Shown in pieces: positions 1-10,498 of a DNA stretch of 64,000 bases (position 1 is the stretch's first letter; every line of letters starts with the position of its first letter). Under the pieces are notes generated by a model that ran no database searches, was not told the origin of the DNA, and saw nothing but the letters and a program-made list of their open reading frames with translations. This stretch comes from Ashinkailepas kermadecensis. Its lineage: Eukaryota; Arthropoda; Thecostraca; Neolepadidae. The position numbers and the translations under genes are program-made. Location of the stretch: the NCBI GenBank assembly GCA_034440615.1, contig JAOTOM010004617.1, positions 186,001-250,000 of the forward strand, given 5' to 3'.

Positions 1-26
1 TTGAGATGAGCGTATGCAGCACTATA

Positions 27-1016
27 TCACAGGTGGCCAGCATCCTTCCTCAACTTCTCATTCCATGCCGCGATTGCCCTGTATGGGAAGTTGTGTCTGG
101 CGAATTCAGTCCTAATCCTAGGTAGCTCGAGCATATCTGCGTCTGTACCTCGTGTCCGCCTACTGGAGACTTCGTCACGACGGGTGAGACACTCTGCCAA
201 GCTAGGAGGGACGGATGTAGACAAGAGCCTCACGACCATGGCCACATCCCGCTCTTCGACCATCCTCTCGACCCTCGGCCAGCCCAGCGCCTCAAGGGTG
301 GGCGTTATGTGTTCTCGTCTGTGCTGGCCGGAAACGATACGAGCGCCGAAATTTGTGATATTTTGAATTCTGTATTTCTGCGATTTGTTACAACCTCCCC
401 AAACTGTAAAACAATACTGAAGGTGTGAGAAAACGAGGGCCTGAACAAGAAGTTTCTTTGTCTCACGCGGAATTTTGTGACGTAATTTTGAAAGCCCGAC
501 GAGAACAAAATAACACCGCCGAGTAACCTGCGACTCCACGAATACCCCTAGAATCTTAGCGTGAGGCGAAGCCTCAATTTTGTTGTTTCCGAACTGGATG
601 CTGAACGGGGCTGACTTTTTGCGCAGGGGTTTAATGATCAAGAGCTCAGTTTTGCTCGGGTTAATTTTGAGTCGGCTCTGAGTGAACCAATTTTGGGCGA
701 CGCTGAGTGTGTCTTCGACACGCTGTATAAGCCTGGAAATATCCGAATCAGAGTCCAAAAATTGAATGTCATCTGCATATGAAACTTGCTTACCACAATT
801 TAGATGTGAGACCAGATCATTTGTGAAAATCAAAAATAATTTTGGTCCCAGCTGGGACCCCTGGACGACGCCGTGCGTCACCGGCAGGGGTCCAGCGGAA
901 CTGTCCTTTATTCTTTGGGTGCGGTCACTCAGCCAGTCCCTGAACCAGTGGTCACTGATCCCGTACCAACCGAGTTTGTCCAGAAGACGGTCGTGCTCCA
1001 CCGAATCAAAGGCCTG
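27..1016 (-). CDS. Non-LTR retrotransposon reverse transcriptase, C-terminal fragment
   Basis: This is the C-terminal part of a LINE-type reverse transcriptase, which copies element RNA into DNA at the insertion site. Reading leftwards, the frame opens with a KAFDSV-type RT segment (AFDSV at 1016-1002), then the G-V-V-Q-G-S-x-L-G-P motif, the catalytic YADD at 768-779, a thumb-like segment with ILGV, and a tail ending near FPYRAIAAWN typical of jockey/CR1-group elements. There are about 330 codons without a stop. A stop immediately precedes the AFDSV segment (1017-1019), so the element is 5'-truncated there and has no genuine start codon; the first GTG is at 1001. The family motif is normally GVPQGSVLGP, so Val for Pro, Gln for Val and a nearby shortening hint at divergence or decay. 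The endonuclease and first RT blocks are absent, and the 3' end probably lies left of the window. Clade assignment within jockey/CR1 is uncertain. Confidence 0.85.
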   Translation of the reverse strand, partial: QAFDSVEHDRLLDKLGWYGISDHWFRDWLSDRTQRIKDSSAGPLPVTHGVVQGSQLGPKLFLIFTNDLVSHLNCGKQVSYADDIQFLDSDSDISRLIQRVEDTLSVAQNWFTQSRLKINPSKTELLIIKPLRKKSAPFSIQFGNNKIEASPHAKILGVFVESQVTRRCYFVLVGLSKLRHKIPRETKKLLVQALVFSHLQYCFTVWGGCNKSQKYRIQNITNFGARIVSGQHRREHITPTLEALGWPRVERMVEERDVAMVVRLLSTSVPPSLAECLTRRDEVSSRRTRGTDADMLELPRIRTEFARHNFPYRAIAAWNEKLRKDAGHL

Positions 1017-1809
1017 TCACTTTGCGAGGTCGCGTGCTCCAGTCCCGTCCCTCTTTCACGTTGTCATTATCCGCCATTTGCTTTCCTTCCCGTGTCAATA
1101 TTTGTTCCCTGATCTGTGCAGCACTTTTTATTCATTTATATATGTCAGCATATCAAACAGCGTATTCACACTGCGATGTCTCTGACAAGACAATGCGTAC
1201 GCGCATGCCAAATTCTCAACCGCTCGAACCATGTCAATGAGCCGATGAACGACCAATGTGCTGGGAGCTGTTTGAGAGGGGAAAGGGCACATTTTCAATA
1301 GATTAGAGCAAGCTGGATTCTGTCTAGCGTTTTCTAAAGGTTAGGTCTGAGGGTATTTTGTTGCCCGCAATGGCATGGGCGATTGCTATGCAACTTTTTA
1401 TTGAGAATTTCGCAATGGTTCAATCACAATTGTTGTGTAACCAGGAAGGTCTTTTTCTTCGAAATCGTGACGTTGCCACCTTGCAGTCGCAATAACACCG
1501 ACTGGGACGCACAATTTGCAGCTGCCGGACTAAATGCACCCGATCCATAAAACAAATACAATATATATTTATATTGTATTATATTATATTTATACAATAA
1601 CAGTTGTCTCGTCTGGTTCCTTGCACCCGACCCTTACCGTGAACATGGCCCGAGCAGCACATTTCATCTGTTAGCCTCGTCCGAGTGTCACGTGGCACGC
1701 ACAGACGAACTCAATGGGGCTGACGCGATTCCAGCTCGGTTAAGTACAGCAGTGTGTCGGATTCGTGTTGCTGCGACCCGTGGTTGCCAAGCGTTTTAGC
1801 ACACCCCAT
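1017..1809. other. No gene seen
   Basis: I see no coding signal or known repeat here. The only local feature is an AT-rich stretch of TATATT words at about 1558-1602. Confidence 0.5.
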
Positions 1810-1820
1810 GTATACCTGCA

Positions 1821-1982
1821 GGGGACGAGTTGTCCAGGGGTAAGATGCTCGTCTCACAACCGACAGGTCGTGGGTTCGAGTCTCACCTGTCGCTACTCTT
1901 CGCCCGCGACCAATCGGCGTGAGAGATTGGCGACGCTACATGACTGAACGGTCGACGTGTCGTAAAACCAATAACCAACCAA
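1821..1982 (+). mobile_element. tRNA-derived SINE (family A), full length
   Basis: The head resembles a tRNA, closest by eye to tRNA-Val(CAC): an A-box-like GTCCAGGGGTAAGATG, a CTCACAA anticodon-loop-like stretch and a B-box GGTTCGAGTCT. The body carries the core CCCGCGACCAATCGGCG...GATTGGCGACGC and the tail is AAAACCAATAACCAACCAA. An 11-bp target-site duplication (gtatacctgca) flanks it at 1810-1820 and 1983-1993, which shows insertion by target-primed reverse transcription. The same family recurs at 12370, 13909, 19571, 26258 and 31131. Confidence 0.9.
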
Positions 1983-1993
1983 GTATACCTGCA

Positions 1994-2961
1994 ATATTTC
2001 ATTAACGCTGAAATTGTGGTTTGTAAATTGCAGGCACATGCTACATAATTAATTAATGTACCTTTGCATGCATTTATTTGCAATCAGTATATTCCCACGC
2101 CAGTACGGCTTGCGAGACGGCTTGTGCGCCTACCAAACGTACAAACACTCACAACTAGGCTTGATTCCTGGTAGTGCTGAAGTGAGGAGAGCTATTGAAG
2201 TTAAATTAACGCACCTTGAACTAGTTTGACCAAATGATTCAAGGAACGTCAATGATTCAATGCTCCAGGAATTAGGTAAATGCACTGTAATAATTTCACT
2301 CAAACTATGTCATTTACCCGACGTCTGAGAGATGTCTTTGGGTTACCATGCTAGCCCTGCAGGACATGCTTTCCCCTTAAACACCCCCTCGGAAAATATC
2401 AATCCGGGCTAAACTGGGAATGTCATCTATTGCGCTCCGAATGGTTAGATTTGCCAAATTTCGTTGAAAATGTTTCTCAAGTTTCTGAGTTTTGACAGCA
2501 TTCGATGCATATAGGTACTTCGCCCTCAATTATGCGCCTGTGATTCACTGCAAGCGTTTGGAAAGGATTTCGCAATAAAATAAACTCCGGAATCAAATCC
2601 TTCTTGTCATAAAAATATTTCACTTCTGTCGGCGATTTTCGAAAACGAATTTAAGTCCAGGTACTTTCAATCCGGGAATCAAAATCCTGATGATTCCTGA
2701 AACCACCATATTCCTGTCCTGAACAGTGATCATGTTTTAAACGACTGGAATCATGAACGTGTCGTGGGCTTACCAACTCTTACCTTTTCTGTTACAAATA
2801 TACATTTTCTACAGGGTGTCAATGGCACCAACTGATAATTGAATCCGGCGTCTTATCCGTTGGTCAGTCATTGTGTGTGAACTGAAACTCGCCTGCATGC
2901 GGTTGGCATGGTTCACGTCTCGCATGGCCCTTACTCACACACGTGCCGTTGTGCTCCGCAG
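1994..2961. other. Intron-like sequence, no gene seen
   Basis: This is AT-moderate unique sequence upstream of the Pro-rich exon. It ends in a plausible 3' splice site, gtgctccgcag, at 2951-2961. No other coding or repeat signal was recognised. Confidence 0.5.
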
Positions 2962-3481
2962 GCGCCGACCCCGACCCCGCCGCCGCCGCAGCCGCAGCAG
3001 CCGCAGCAGCAACAGCCGCAGCAGCAGCAGGTACCGCGCCGTCCACCGCCGCCAGCTCCTCTGCCGCCGCCACCGCCGCCACCGCCGCCGCCTATCGTGT
3101 CCGACCGGTACTCGTACACGGCGCGCCGGCCGGCCAGCCCGCCGCCCAACGGCGCCAAGCGACGGCGCGCCTCCGCCGCCGACCCGGAGCCGGCCCCACT
3201 GTCGGCCCCGCTGTTGTCTCCTCTGTCGGCCCCTCTGTCGGCCCCTCTGTCGGCTCCCCTGTCGGCCCCGCTCGGCTCGGACGGCCCCGGCCGGCTGCCG
3301 TCGTGCTCGCCGCCGGCCGAGCCGGAGTCGGTCAAGGTGGAGCGGGTGGACCTCACGCTGGACGACGACGACGGCAGCCAGGACGCCGCGCTCGGATACG
3401 TGGCGCAGCTGGAGGCTGGCTTCGGCAGCCAGCAGACGCTGCAGGTTGCCATGGTGACCGGAGACATGGCCGCCGCCGCTG
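2962..3481 (+). CDS. Shared internal exon: Pro/Gln-rich region with SUMO-type motifs (transcription-factor-like)
   Basis: A 520-nt exon bounded by an AG acceptor (2960-2961) and a consensus donor G|GTGAGT (3482). The frame starts in phase 0 and ends in phase 1, leaving one G. It codes for about 173 residues: a Pro/Gln-rich start (PQQPQQQQ), a Pro run, a basic patch AKRRRAS near residue 65 that could serve nuclear import, six LSAP-like repeats (about residues 80-105), then VKVE (residues 124-127), which fits the SUMO consensus, followed at once by VDLTLDDDD, a textbook SUMO-interacting motif. Low-complexity, disordered linkers of this sort sit between BTB and zinc-finger domains in insect BTB-ZF proteins. 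The single-G overhang fits all five finger exons downstream, so I infer this is the last shared exon. No BTB domain is in the window. Strong GC bias leaves several frames open, but splice sites and motif content favour this one. Confidence 0.75.
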
Positions 3482-3533
3482 GTGAGTTATGTTCGGCTGG
3501 TGGGCGATTTTGTTCGCTTGGCTGGATAGCTGA

Positions 3534-3906
3534 CAGCTCCTAGCTACCAGCCCCTATCTGCCAGGTCCTAGCTGCCAGCTCCTAGTTGTCACCTAGCTGC
3601 CAGCTCCTAGCTGCCAGCTCCTAGCTGCCAGCTCCTAGCTGCCGGCTCCTAGCTGCCAGCTCCTAGCTGCCAGCTCCTAGCTGCCAGCTCCTAGCTGCCA
3701 GCTCCTAGCTGCCAGCTCCTAGCTGCCAGCTCCTAGCTGCCAGCTCCTAGCTGCCAGCTCCTAGCTGCCGGCTCCTAGCTGCCGGCTCCTAGCTGCCAGC
3801 TCCTTGATGCCAGCCCCTATCTGCCAGGTCCTAGCTGCCAGCTCCTAGCTGCCAGCTCCTAGCTGCCGGCTCCTAGCTGCCAGCTCATTGATGCCAGCTT
3901 CTAGCG
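3534..3906. repeat. 14-bp minisatellite, intron just after the shared exon
   Basis: About 26 copies of a unit like AGCTGCCAGCTCCT, starting about 50 bp after the exon's donor. The unit is rich in AGCT, so neighbouring copies can pair with each other in RNA. Confidence 0.9.
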
Positions 3907-5466
3907 GTGTTTCTGTTCCATCGATGGGCCTCTTTGATAAGATACTATTCGTGTTGTTTCTCCATGTCCACATTTTGTGAGCCTGATATTGGTCACGTTA
4001 TGCTATTCAGTGTAGTGAACAGTCTTTGCCGTTTTTTAATGGTATTTACTTCAAGGTTTATTTTTAATTCTAGTTATGCTGTGAATGAGCTCCGCACGTG
4101 CTGTTGCGGTGGGCGGTGTGCAGGTGGTGTGCTTCACACTACCTGCACAGACCCCACAGAGTAGGGTTTGCTGAACGTTGACCCTAACCTTCAGTGTCAT
4201 AATTCGGTTATGATCCTGATTAACTCCTGGGTTCTTGTTATGCAGTAATGAACCCGGGCCCTGTTGGGGGGGGGGGCAGATTCTGTCCCCTTGGCGAATA
4301 TTCCTGGTAGAAAAAGCGTCGTTCTCCAGCGCGTCGAATTTGTGGTATACATGCTTGAAATTCGGTTCCAGGTCATCATAGGTCACCATCCCAGGTCAAA
4401 TGAAACGAGTTGGCCTCTAAATTGTCTTTTGAACTTGATCACGGTGCTGTATGTGCAGAAATAGCAACGTCGATGCGACATTTTCAAGGTTTCAAGGTTC
4501 AAGGTTTCAGGTCAACAGTTGTAGAAATCCTATCTCTCATATTTTATTGAGGGTCAATTATGTACTCGTTTTCGCTTAATTTTAGTGCAGTTGTAACTGG
4601 GATTATGATGAAAAATTAAGGCGAACCCGTGTACTTTTACTTGCTAGTTCATTAATTACGGTTATTGGGTGTTATCTGCTTATTTTTTCCCTAATTTGTA
4701 AACAAAAAGAAGGATTTTTTTGTACAAATTATTCAAATCCAATTTTGTTTTTCATCCGAAAAGAGGCATCTGCTCTTTGTCATTTCAAAACAGTTCAAAT
4801 TTGGAATGGCCCCAATTGACAGCCCGAAAACTGAACTTTCCATTGTAATAACTCGATCCAGATCCTAATACCTGTAATCTTGGATCTGAGATACTAATCT
4901 GACAGAAATATGCATCGAAACTTTTCTTCCTCGGTTCCCTGAGAGCTCTCCATCGATCTTTTATGTTTTATCTAGCCACAATGCTCTTTTTTTTAAAGTT
5001 CACCATGAGTCAGTATTTGCCTCCCCCACTTTATTCCCCGGCGTCAAGTCTCCTGATTTTGAAGTTGCGGATTTTGAGTCGATAAGGTCGTTCTCATGTC
5101 CTGACCTTGGCCTGGTGCCGAACCGTCGAGTCGTGCTATCCACACAATTCGTCCGGATATCATTACTACATCACTGTCATGGGATAAAGAAGTTTCGGTG
5201 TCCAAGTTAACCTCCGAATGACTCGTCAGGTTAAAAAGGTCCTCTTGGGTCAGGTTCGGTTAAGGACCTCGAATGACCGACTAAGATCAATGAGCTATGT
5301 AAGCAGATTGGCTGAGTTGTCCCATCATCCTACGGCACCCAGCGCCAGAGGTGCACAAACCTGCCAACTCGCCTACCAGCGTAGGTGACAGATATTGACT
5401 GAAACTATTCCGTTGTTGTGATAGATAATCATTATTCTAAGAAGGGAAAGTATTCACCACATAAAG
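3907..5466. other. Intron sequence, no gene seen
   Basis: No coding signal. It contains a G-tract element (about 4255-4300, G11 then CAGATTCTGTCCCC) like those near 22.0, 25.3 and 26.2 kb, and a cluster of AGGTCA half-site words around 4370-4520. Confidence 0.45.
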
Positions 5467-5728
5467 AAGATATATCACTACGTGTAAAGAAAATATACGA
5501 CCTTGAATATACCAGGAGGTGCTGAGTTGATATCAAAAGTAACTATGAAGGTTACAGACGATGGCCCCTGGCCGGGACGTTGAGTACTAAAATATATCCT
5601 TTATCGTTACTTTTGATATCAACTCAGCACCTCCTGGTATATTGAAGGTCGTATATTTTCTTTACACGTGGTGTCTAAAACCCAGGAGCATCTAAGAGCC
5701 ATTCTTCGTTGTATTAAGATATATCACT
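5467..5728. mobile_element. Long hairpin insertion flanked by a 13-bp direct repeat
   Basis: Arms 5480-5543 and 5606-5669 are inverted copies 64 bp long with one mismatch seen; a further 3 bp outside also pair after one mismatch. The loop is 62 bp. The word aagatatatcact occurs at 5467-5479, abutting the left arm, and again at 5716-5728, so the likely inserted unit is 5480-5715. It could be a foldback MITE or a snap-back retro-insertion. No coding potential. Confidence 0.8.
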
Positions 5729-6678
5729 TCAGGAAAGACATTTTAACGCAAAAATATTTAATGTACAGTTTATTTTTGGTTATTTCACAAACTATTCGCT
5801 TATATTTCGGTAAGTTATCACTGCAATTTCGGAACAGGACATTTGGCAGCGCTAACTCTTTTGGGACAGATCCCGGTGCACAATATCGGCTGCACGCAGC
5901 CAGCTCCATTAGGCTGAACCATGGCGCAGCAGGCTGTCACAGATACGCCGTGACAGTTGATAGGGTTCGATTGCGGCGCAGTTCTCAAACGTTTGTTTGG
6001 GTGATGTGACATATTTATGGGTTTCAATGCTTGTAGGTGACATTCTTTACGTTTTGTGCACCTCTGTCCAGCGCCGCTCATTTGAGGGTAATACTGGAGA
6101 TAAATTCGCGATGATTATGTCTAGCGAAAATGGCGCGACATGTTCGCATCACGTCATGGTCTGTGTACTCTTTTGACATCACCATCTTTTACACCTCACG
6201 AGGTCGGAATATATTTCCAAGAAGCTGTGCTAAGCGGCGGCATATTGGCGCGCCATTTTTCGTGGTTGCAAACAGGGTGCTGAACTCTTTGCCCTACAGG
6301 GCAGTGATGAATTACTCCTCTGTGCCAGTATCTTTTTATATGACAAAAATATATATCTTGGTGTTAGTCACCAATTCCGGCGATATCGCTCTTGATAGGC
6401 AGGGCGCTACGCAACCAAGGCGCTACGCAACCAAGGTATTTCATGCGCCCTGGTGCCCCACAAAACCCACCGGTGTGCACCAAGCTGTTGCTCCCGTATG
6501 TCCTGTTTGTGTAATTTAGCCCGTGTTTTCATGTGTATTGCAGCGCTTACTGTCGCTTGGAATAGCCCTTGACACACGGCCAGGCTCATGGTGGTGTTGG
6601 CCTGTGGTGCTAGGCTCATGGTGGTGTCTTTGTCCTCAGTGACGCCCGCGCCTGGTTCTTCCCAAAGATTGAGCGACG
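5729..6678. other. No gene seen
   Basis: Unique-looking sequence without splice-bounded or motif-bearing frames. A 16-bp local duplication (cgctacgcaaccaagg) lies at about 6408-6436. Confidence 0.45.
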
Positions 6679-7192
6679 ACGGCAGCGGACAAGGTAGGCA
6701 CCTGTCACCGACGGTATTCTCGGTGCAGACACGCTGATTCCCACGATAACGGCAGCGGACAAGGTAGGCACCTGTCACCCACGGTATTCTCGGTGCAGAC
6801 ACGCTGATTCCCACGATGACGGCAGCGGGCAAGGTAGGCACCTGTCGCCGACGGTATTCTCGGTGCAGACACGCTGATTCCCACGATGACGGCAGCGGAC
6901 AAGGTAGGCACCTGTCACCCACGGTATTCTCGGTGCAGACACGCTGATTCCCACGACGACGGCAGCGGGCAAGGTAGGCACCTGTCGCCGACGGTATTCT
7001 CGGTGCAGACACGCTGATTCCCACGATGACGGCAGCGGGCAAGGTAGGCACCTGTCGCCGACGGTATTATCGGTGCAGACACGCTGATTCCCACGATGAC
7101 GGCAGCGGGCAAGGTAGGCACCTGTCACCGACGGTATTCTCGGTGCAGACACGCTGATTCCCACGACGACGGCAGCGGCCAAGGCGGGCACC
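6679..7192. repeat. 70-bp minisatellite, seven full units
   Basis: Units begin ACGGCAGCGG at 6679 and recur every 70 bp to 7169. Because 70 is not divisible by 3 and the unit lacks stops on the minus strand, all three minus-strand frames stay open for up to about 210 codons. I read these frames as a by-product of the repeat. Confidence 0.95.
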
Positions 7193-7311
7193 CATACTAT
7201 TCTTTGGACACGCATATCCCTGACAGAGGTTAGGAAGACGGGAGGACGATATTGGAAACCGATCAATTGGCAATGCCGTGTTGCATAGCCACGCTTTAGC
7301 AACTATGCGTT

Positions 7312-7488
7312 GGGCGGGGATGGCCGAGTGGTTAAGGTGTTGGGCTCTGGGTACCAAAGGTCCCGGGTTCGACACTCGCACCGCTCGGAACATTTACCAA
7401 TCCCGCGGCCCACCGGCGAAACAGTGTGGGCGGCGCCATTAGCCGTGAATGTGCAAAAAGCACGTCGTGAACCACCCATTAAACAAAC
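7312..7488 (+). mobile_element. tRNA-derived SINE (family L) with 14-bp target-site duplication
   Basis: The head has an A-box TGGCCGAGTGG and a B-box GGTTCGACAC (Leu/Ser-like head; exact tRNA unclear). The body has a CCCGCGGCCCACCGGCG core with a CCCAC/GTGGG hairpin (7409-7413 / 7426-7430), and the tail is GAACCACCCATTAAACAAAC. The word agcaactatgcgtt flanks the element at 7298-7311 and 7489-7502. It has landed right beside the 70-bp array. Confidence 0.9.
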
Positions 7489-7502
7489 AGCAACTATGCG
7501 TT

Positions 7503-7892
7503 CGATATCTGTTGCATGATCGCAACATGACCATCCTGCTGGCGTACCCCTAAACCCAAACCACTACAACCGCTGCGACCACCACAACCATCACAATCAC
7601 CACCACGATAACCACCACAACCATCGCAACCACCATCAGTCTCTCTTTATTGCACAACCCTACAGTGATATTTTCCTAAATTAGAAGATTGGCCATTTCC
7701 AAAAAAAAGTATCCTTCGCATGTGGAAAACAGTGCATTTTCGTTCATTTCAGCGTAGACGGGGATGAAGAAATTATTTATAATTGATCATTCCCAAGAAG
7801 TAGAACGCATTTTCCAGACCAGCTGAAATAACAATCGACAGCAGTCCGCTGACAACTGTCTTAGCCGCCCAACTTGATGGTTCAAAATGCCC
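7503..7892. other. No gene; imperfect ACCACA repeats
   Basis: About 7555-7640 is an imperfect ACC/ACA trinucleotide-rich tract. The rest shows nothing recognisable. Confidence 0.5.
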
Positions 7893-8240
7893 GAGGGTCC
7901 AGTTGTCCCCCCGACGGCCTCACCAGGGGCGGGTGGGAGGGTCCAGTTGTCCACCTGACAACCTCACCAGGGGCGGGTGGGAGGGCCCAGTTGTCCACCT
8001 GACAACCTCACCAGGGGCGGGTGGGAGGGCCCAGTTGTCCACCTGACAACCTCACCAGGGGCGGGTGGGAGGGCCCAGTTGTCCACCTGACAACCTCACC
8101 AGGGGCGGGTGGGAGGGTCCAGTTGTCCACCTGACAATCTCACCAGGGGCGGGTGGAAGGGCAAGTGCACCACAATGTCCGAGGGTCCAGTTGTCCGTCC
8201 GAGAGCTTCACCAGTCGGGTGGGTGGGTCCAGTGCACCAA
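7893..8240. repeat. 44-bp minisatellite
   Basis: Units beginning GAGGGTCCAGTTGTCC recur at 7893, 7937, 7981, 8025, 8069 and 8113, and then decay. Confidence 0.95.
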
Positions 8241-8965
8241 CTGTTCCATTCCGTTTCATATTCGTCGTTCCATATTTCGATACCGCAAAAATGAGTCGTC
8301 CTTGTGTATGCCATCAACGCATTTGTGATCATCTACGTAGTTTAATTGTTTGTGCAACTTTTGCCCCCTTTGGATTTGCGTTTGGAAATAGAACAAAGAA
8401 GAAAAGCAAATAGTATTTACGTGTTGGTAGCATTCTATTTTTTCGAACAACAGTGCCGTCTTTGTGGTGATATTAGTCACCTCGTTTACCCAGTCACTTT
8501 TTTTGTTACTCCACGCTTCACTTCGGGGAAGCAGAACGAACACATGTGTGACGAAAGATAACCAAAGCATCAGTAGCTGGACCTTTTATTAACTAAAGTA
8601 TCAGTGGCTGGACCTTTCATCAACTAAAACATCAGAGACCAGAGATAGGACATTTACATGATGTCATATCTCTGTTAATGTCATATCTCTGTCCTATGTC
8701 TGTTAAAGTTAAGTTACATTGCCAAGTGATTTTCTGGTTGTATGGTGCATTGATAGAGAAGGAAAATGCTGATGAAACCCAGTACCAGGAAAGTAAAAAT
8801 GTGGAAGTGCGTTTTCCGCTAGATGTGATTTTCCACTTTGAGTCTGACCATTGCTCTTCAGGATTTGGCGATTTTTTTAGTGGGTCAGATACGACCGAGA
8901 AAATCCTTTTCCCGCCTAGCCTAGTGTACGAAAACCATGTTTATTCCTCTGAGCTCTGGCCGCAA
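8241..8965. other. No gene seen
   Basis: AT-moderate sequence. Short local repeats (tcagtggctggacctttcat-like) lie at about 8570-8640. No gene was recognised. Confidence 0.45.
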
Positions 8966-9786
8966 CGGCATGTTCCGCTGTAAGTGTGAATGGTGGTGAA
9001 GGTATGAGGCTGGCAGGTTCCGCTGTAAGTGTGAATGGTGGTGAAGGTATGGAGCTGGCAGGTTCCGCTGTAAGTGTGAATGGTAGTGAAGGTGTAAGGC
9101 TGGCAGGTTCCGCTATAAGTGTGAATTGTGGTTAAGGTATGGAGCTGGCATGTTCCGCTTTGAGTGAGAATTGTAGTGAAGGTGTGAGGCTGGCAGGTTC
9201 CGCTGTAGGTGTGAATTGTAGTGAAGGTGTGAGGCTGGCATGATCTACTGTAAGTGTGAATTGTAATGAAGGTATGAGGCTGGCAGGTTCTGCTGTCAGT
9301 ATAAATTGTGGTGAAGGTATGGAGCTGGCATGTTCCGCTGTAAGTGTGAATCGTAGTGAAGATATGAGGCTGGAGGTTCCGCTGTAAGTGTGAATTGTAG
9401 TGAAGGTATAGAGCCGGCATGTTCCGTTGTAAGTGTGAATTGTAGTGAAGGTATTAGGCTGGCATGTTCCGCTGTAAGTGTGAATTGTAGTGAAGGTATG
9501 GAGCTGGCATGTCCCGCTGTAAGTGTGAATTGTAGTGAAGGTATGAAGCTGGCAGGTTCTGCTGTAAGTGTGAATTGTAGTGAAGGTATGAGGCTGGCAT
9601 GTTCCGCTGTAAGTGTGAATTGTAGTTAAGGTATGAGGCTGGCATGTTCCGCTGTAAGTGTGAATCGTAGTGAAGGTATGGAGCTGGCATGTTCCGCTGT
9701 AAGTGTGAATTGTAGTGAAGGTATGAAGCTAGCAGATTCCGCTGTAAATGCAAATTAAAGTGAAGGTATGAGGCTGGCAGGATCCG
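8966..9786. repeat. 45-bp minisatellite carrying GTAAGT in most units
   Basis: About 18 units of the type tgttccgctGTAAGTgtgaattgtagtgaagg. The unit is a multiple of 3, so frames stay open on both strands. Most units keep GTAAGT, the core of a 5' splice site. Confidence 0.95.
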
Positions 9787-10244
9787 CGGTAATTTCCAAT
9801 AACGTGCCGCGTCCGGATGGTGACTGTGCTCCGTTAACTTTTTACCAACTTTTTACCAACTTTTTACCAACTTTTTACCAATCTCTAGCTGCACAGCTCT
9901 TACCAAGCGGCTACGAATGGCCCATGCGGTTGGCGAATTTTCGGCTAATGTTGGCACATGGCCATCGTAACACACGCACCGGAGGGGTGCGGGGGTTCCG
10001 CTAGGGAGGTCAGGGAGGCAACACGAGAGCGCGGTTCCAGAATCCGCCCATCTCCCTCCTGCTTTTCGAAGATATCCCATACAGGGGCAGTGATATTGTG
10101 ATGAAATCGTGTGGCTTTGTTAAAAATTGGCAACCGCATCCTATGCAAGACGATTTTTTTTCAAACCTGTTGATAAATGTAGAAACTGTGGCGTGCGAAG
10201 TTGGCCGCCGGGCCGACCACCCTTAGATTAGATAAGTAAACTGC
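9787..10244. other. No gene; short CTTTTTACCAA repeat
   Basis: Four copies of an 11-bp unit CTTTTTACCAA lie at about 9838-9882. Nothing else was recognised. Confidence 0.55.
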
Positions 10245-10498
10245 TAGTTCTATTGAAATATTTTTACCCGTTAAGGCGTGACGACTGGTTAAACTTTTTT
10301 TTTAAAGTTTACCTCACTGGTACTTGACTAACTCGGTGCGGTAGATGACCTAGCCTCAAGATTTTCACACAACGTGAAATTGATGTGGGAAATGGGATGT
10401 CAAATTTCTGCGCGCCGCCGCTCGCCGATTTTCACTTTCCACAGAAAACTTTCAGGGGACGGAAAAAGACCTCCTCCCACTGAGACGGCGCGGGTTAC
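10245..10498. repeat. Dispersed repeat, copy 1 (second copy at 39810-40035)
   Basis: It shares, in order and with moderate divergence, the blocks CCGTTAA(G/A)GCGTGA(C/T)GACTGG, a GACCT-rich stretch, AAATTGATGTGGGA and GAGACGGCGCGGGTTA with 39810-40035. The 95-bp array begins exactly where this copy ends. Confidence 0.8.

Noticed and set aside
6407..7302. Minus-strand frames across the 70-bp array as genes
   Set aside because: All three frames are open because the unit lacks stops; there are no domains or splice signals.
7312..7390. Functional tRNA gene
   Set aside because: A proper 3' acceptor partner is missing, and the sequence continues into a SINE body with target-site duplications.
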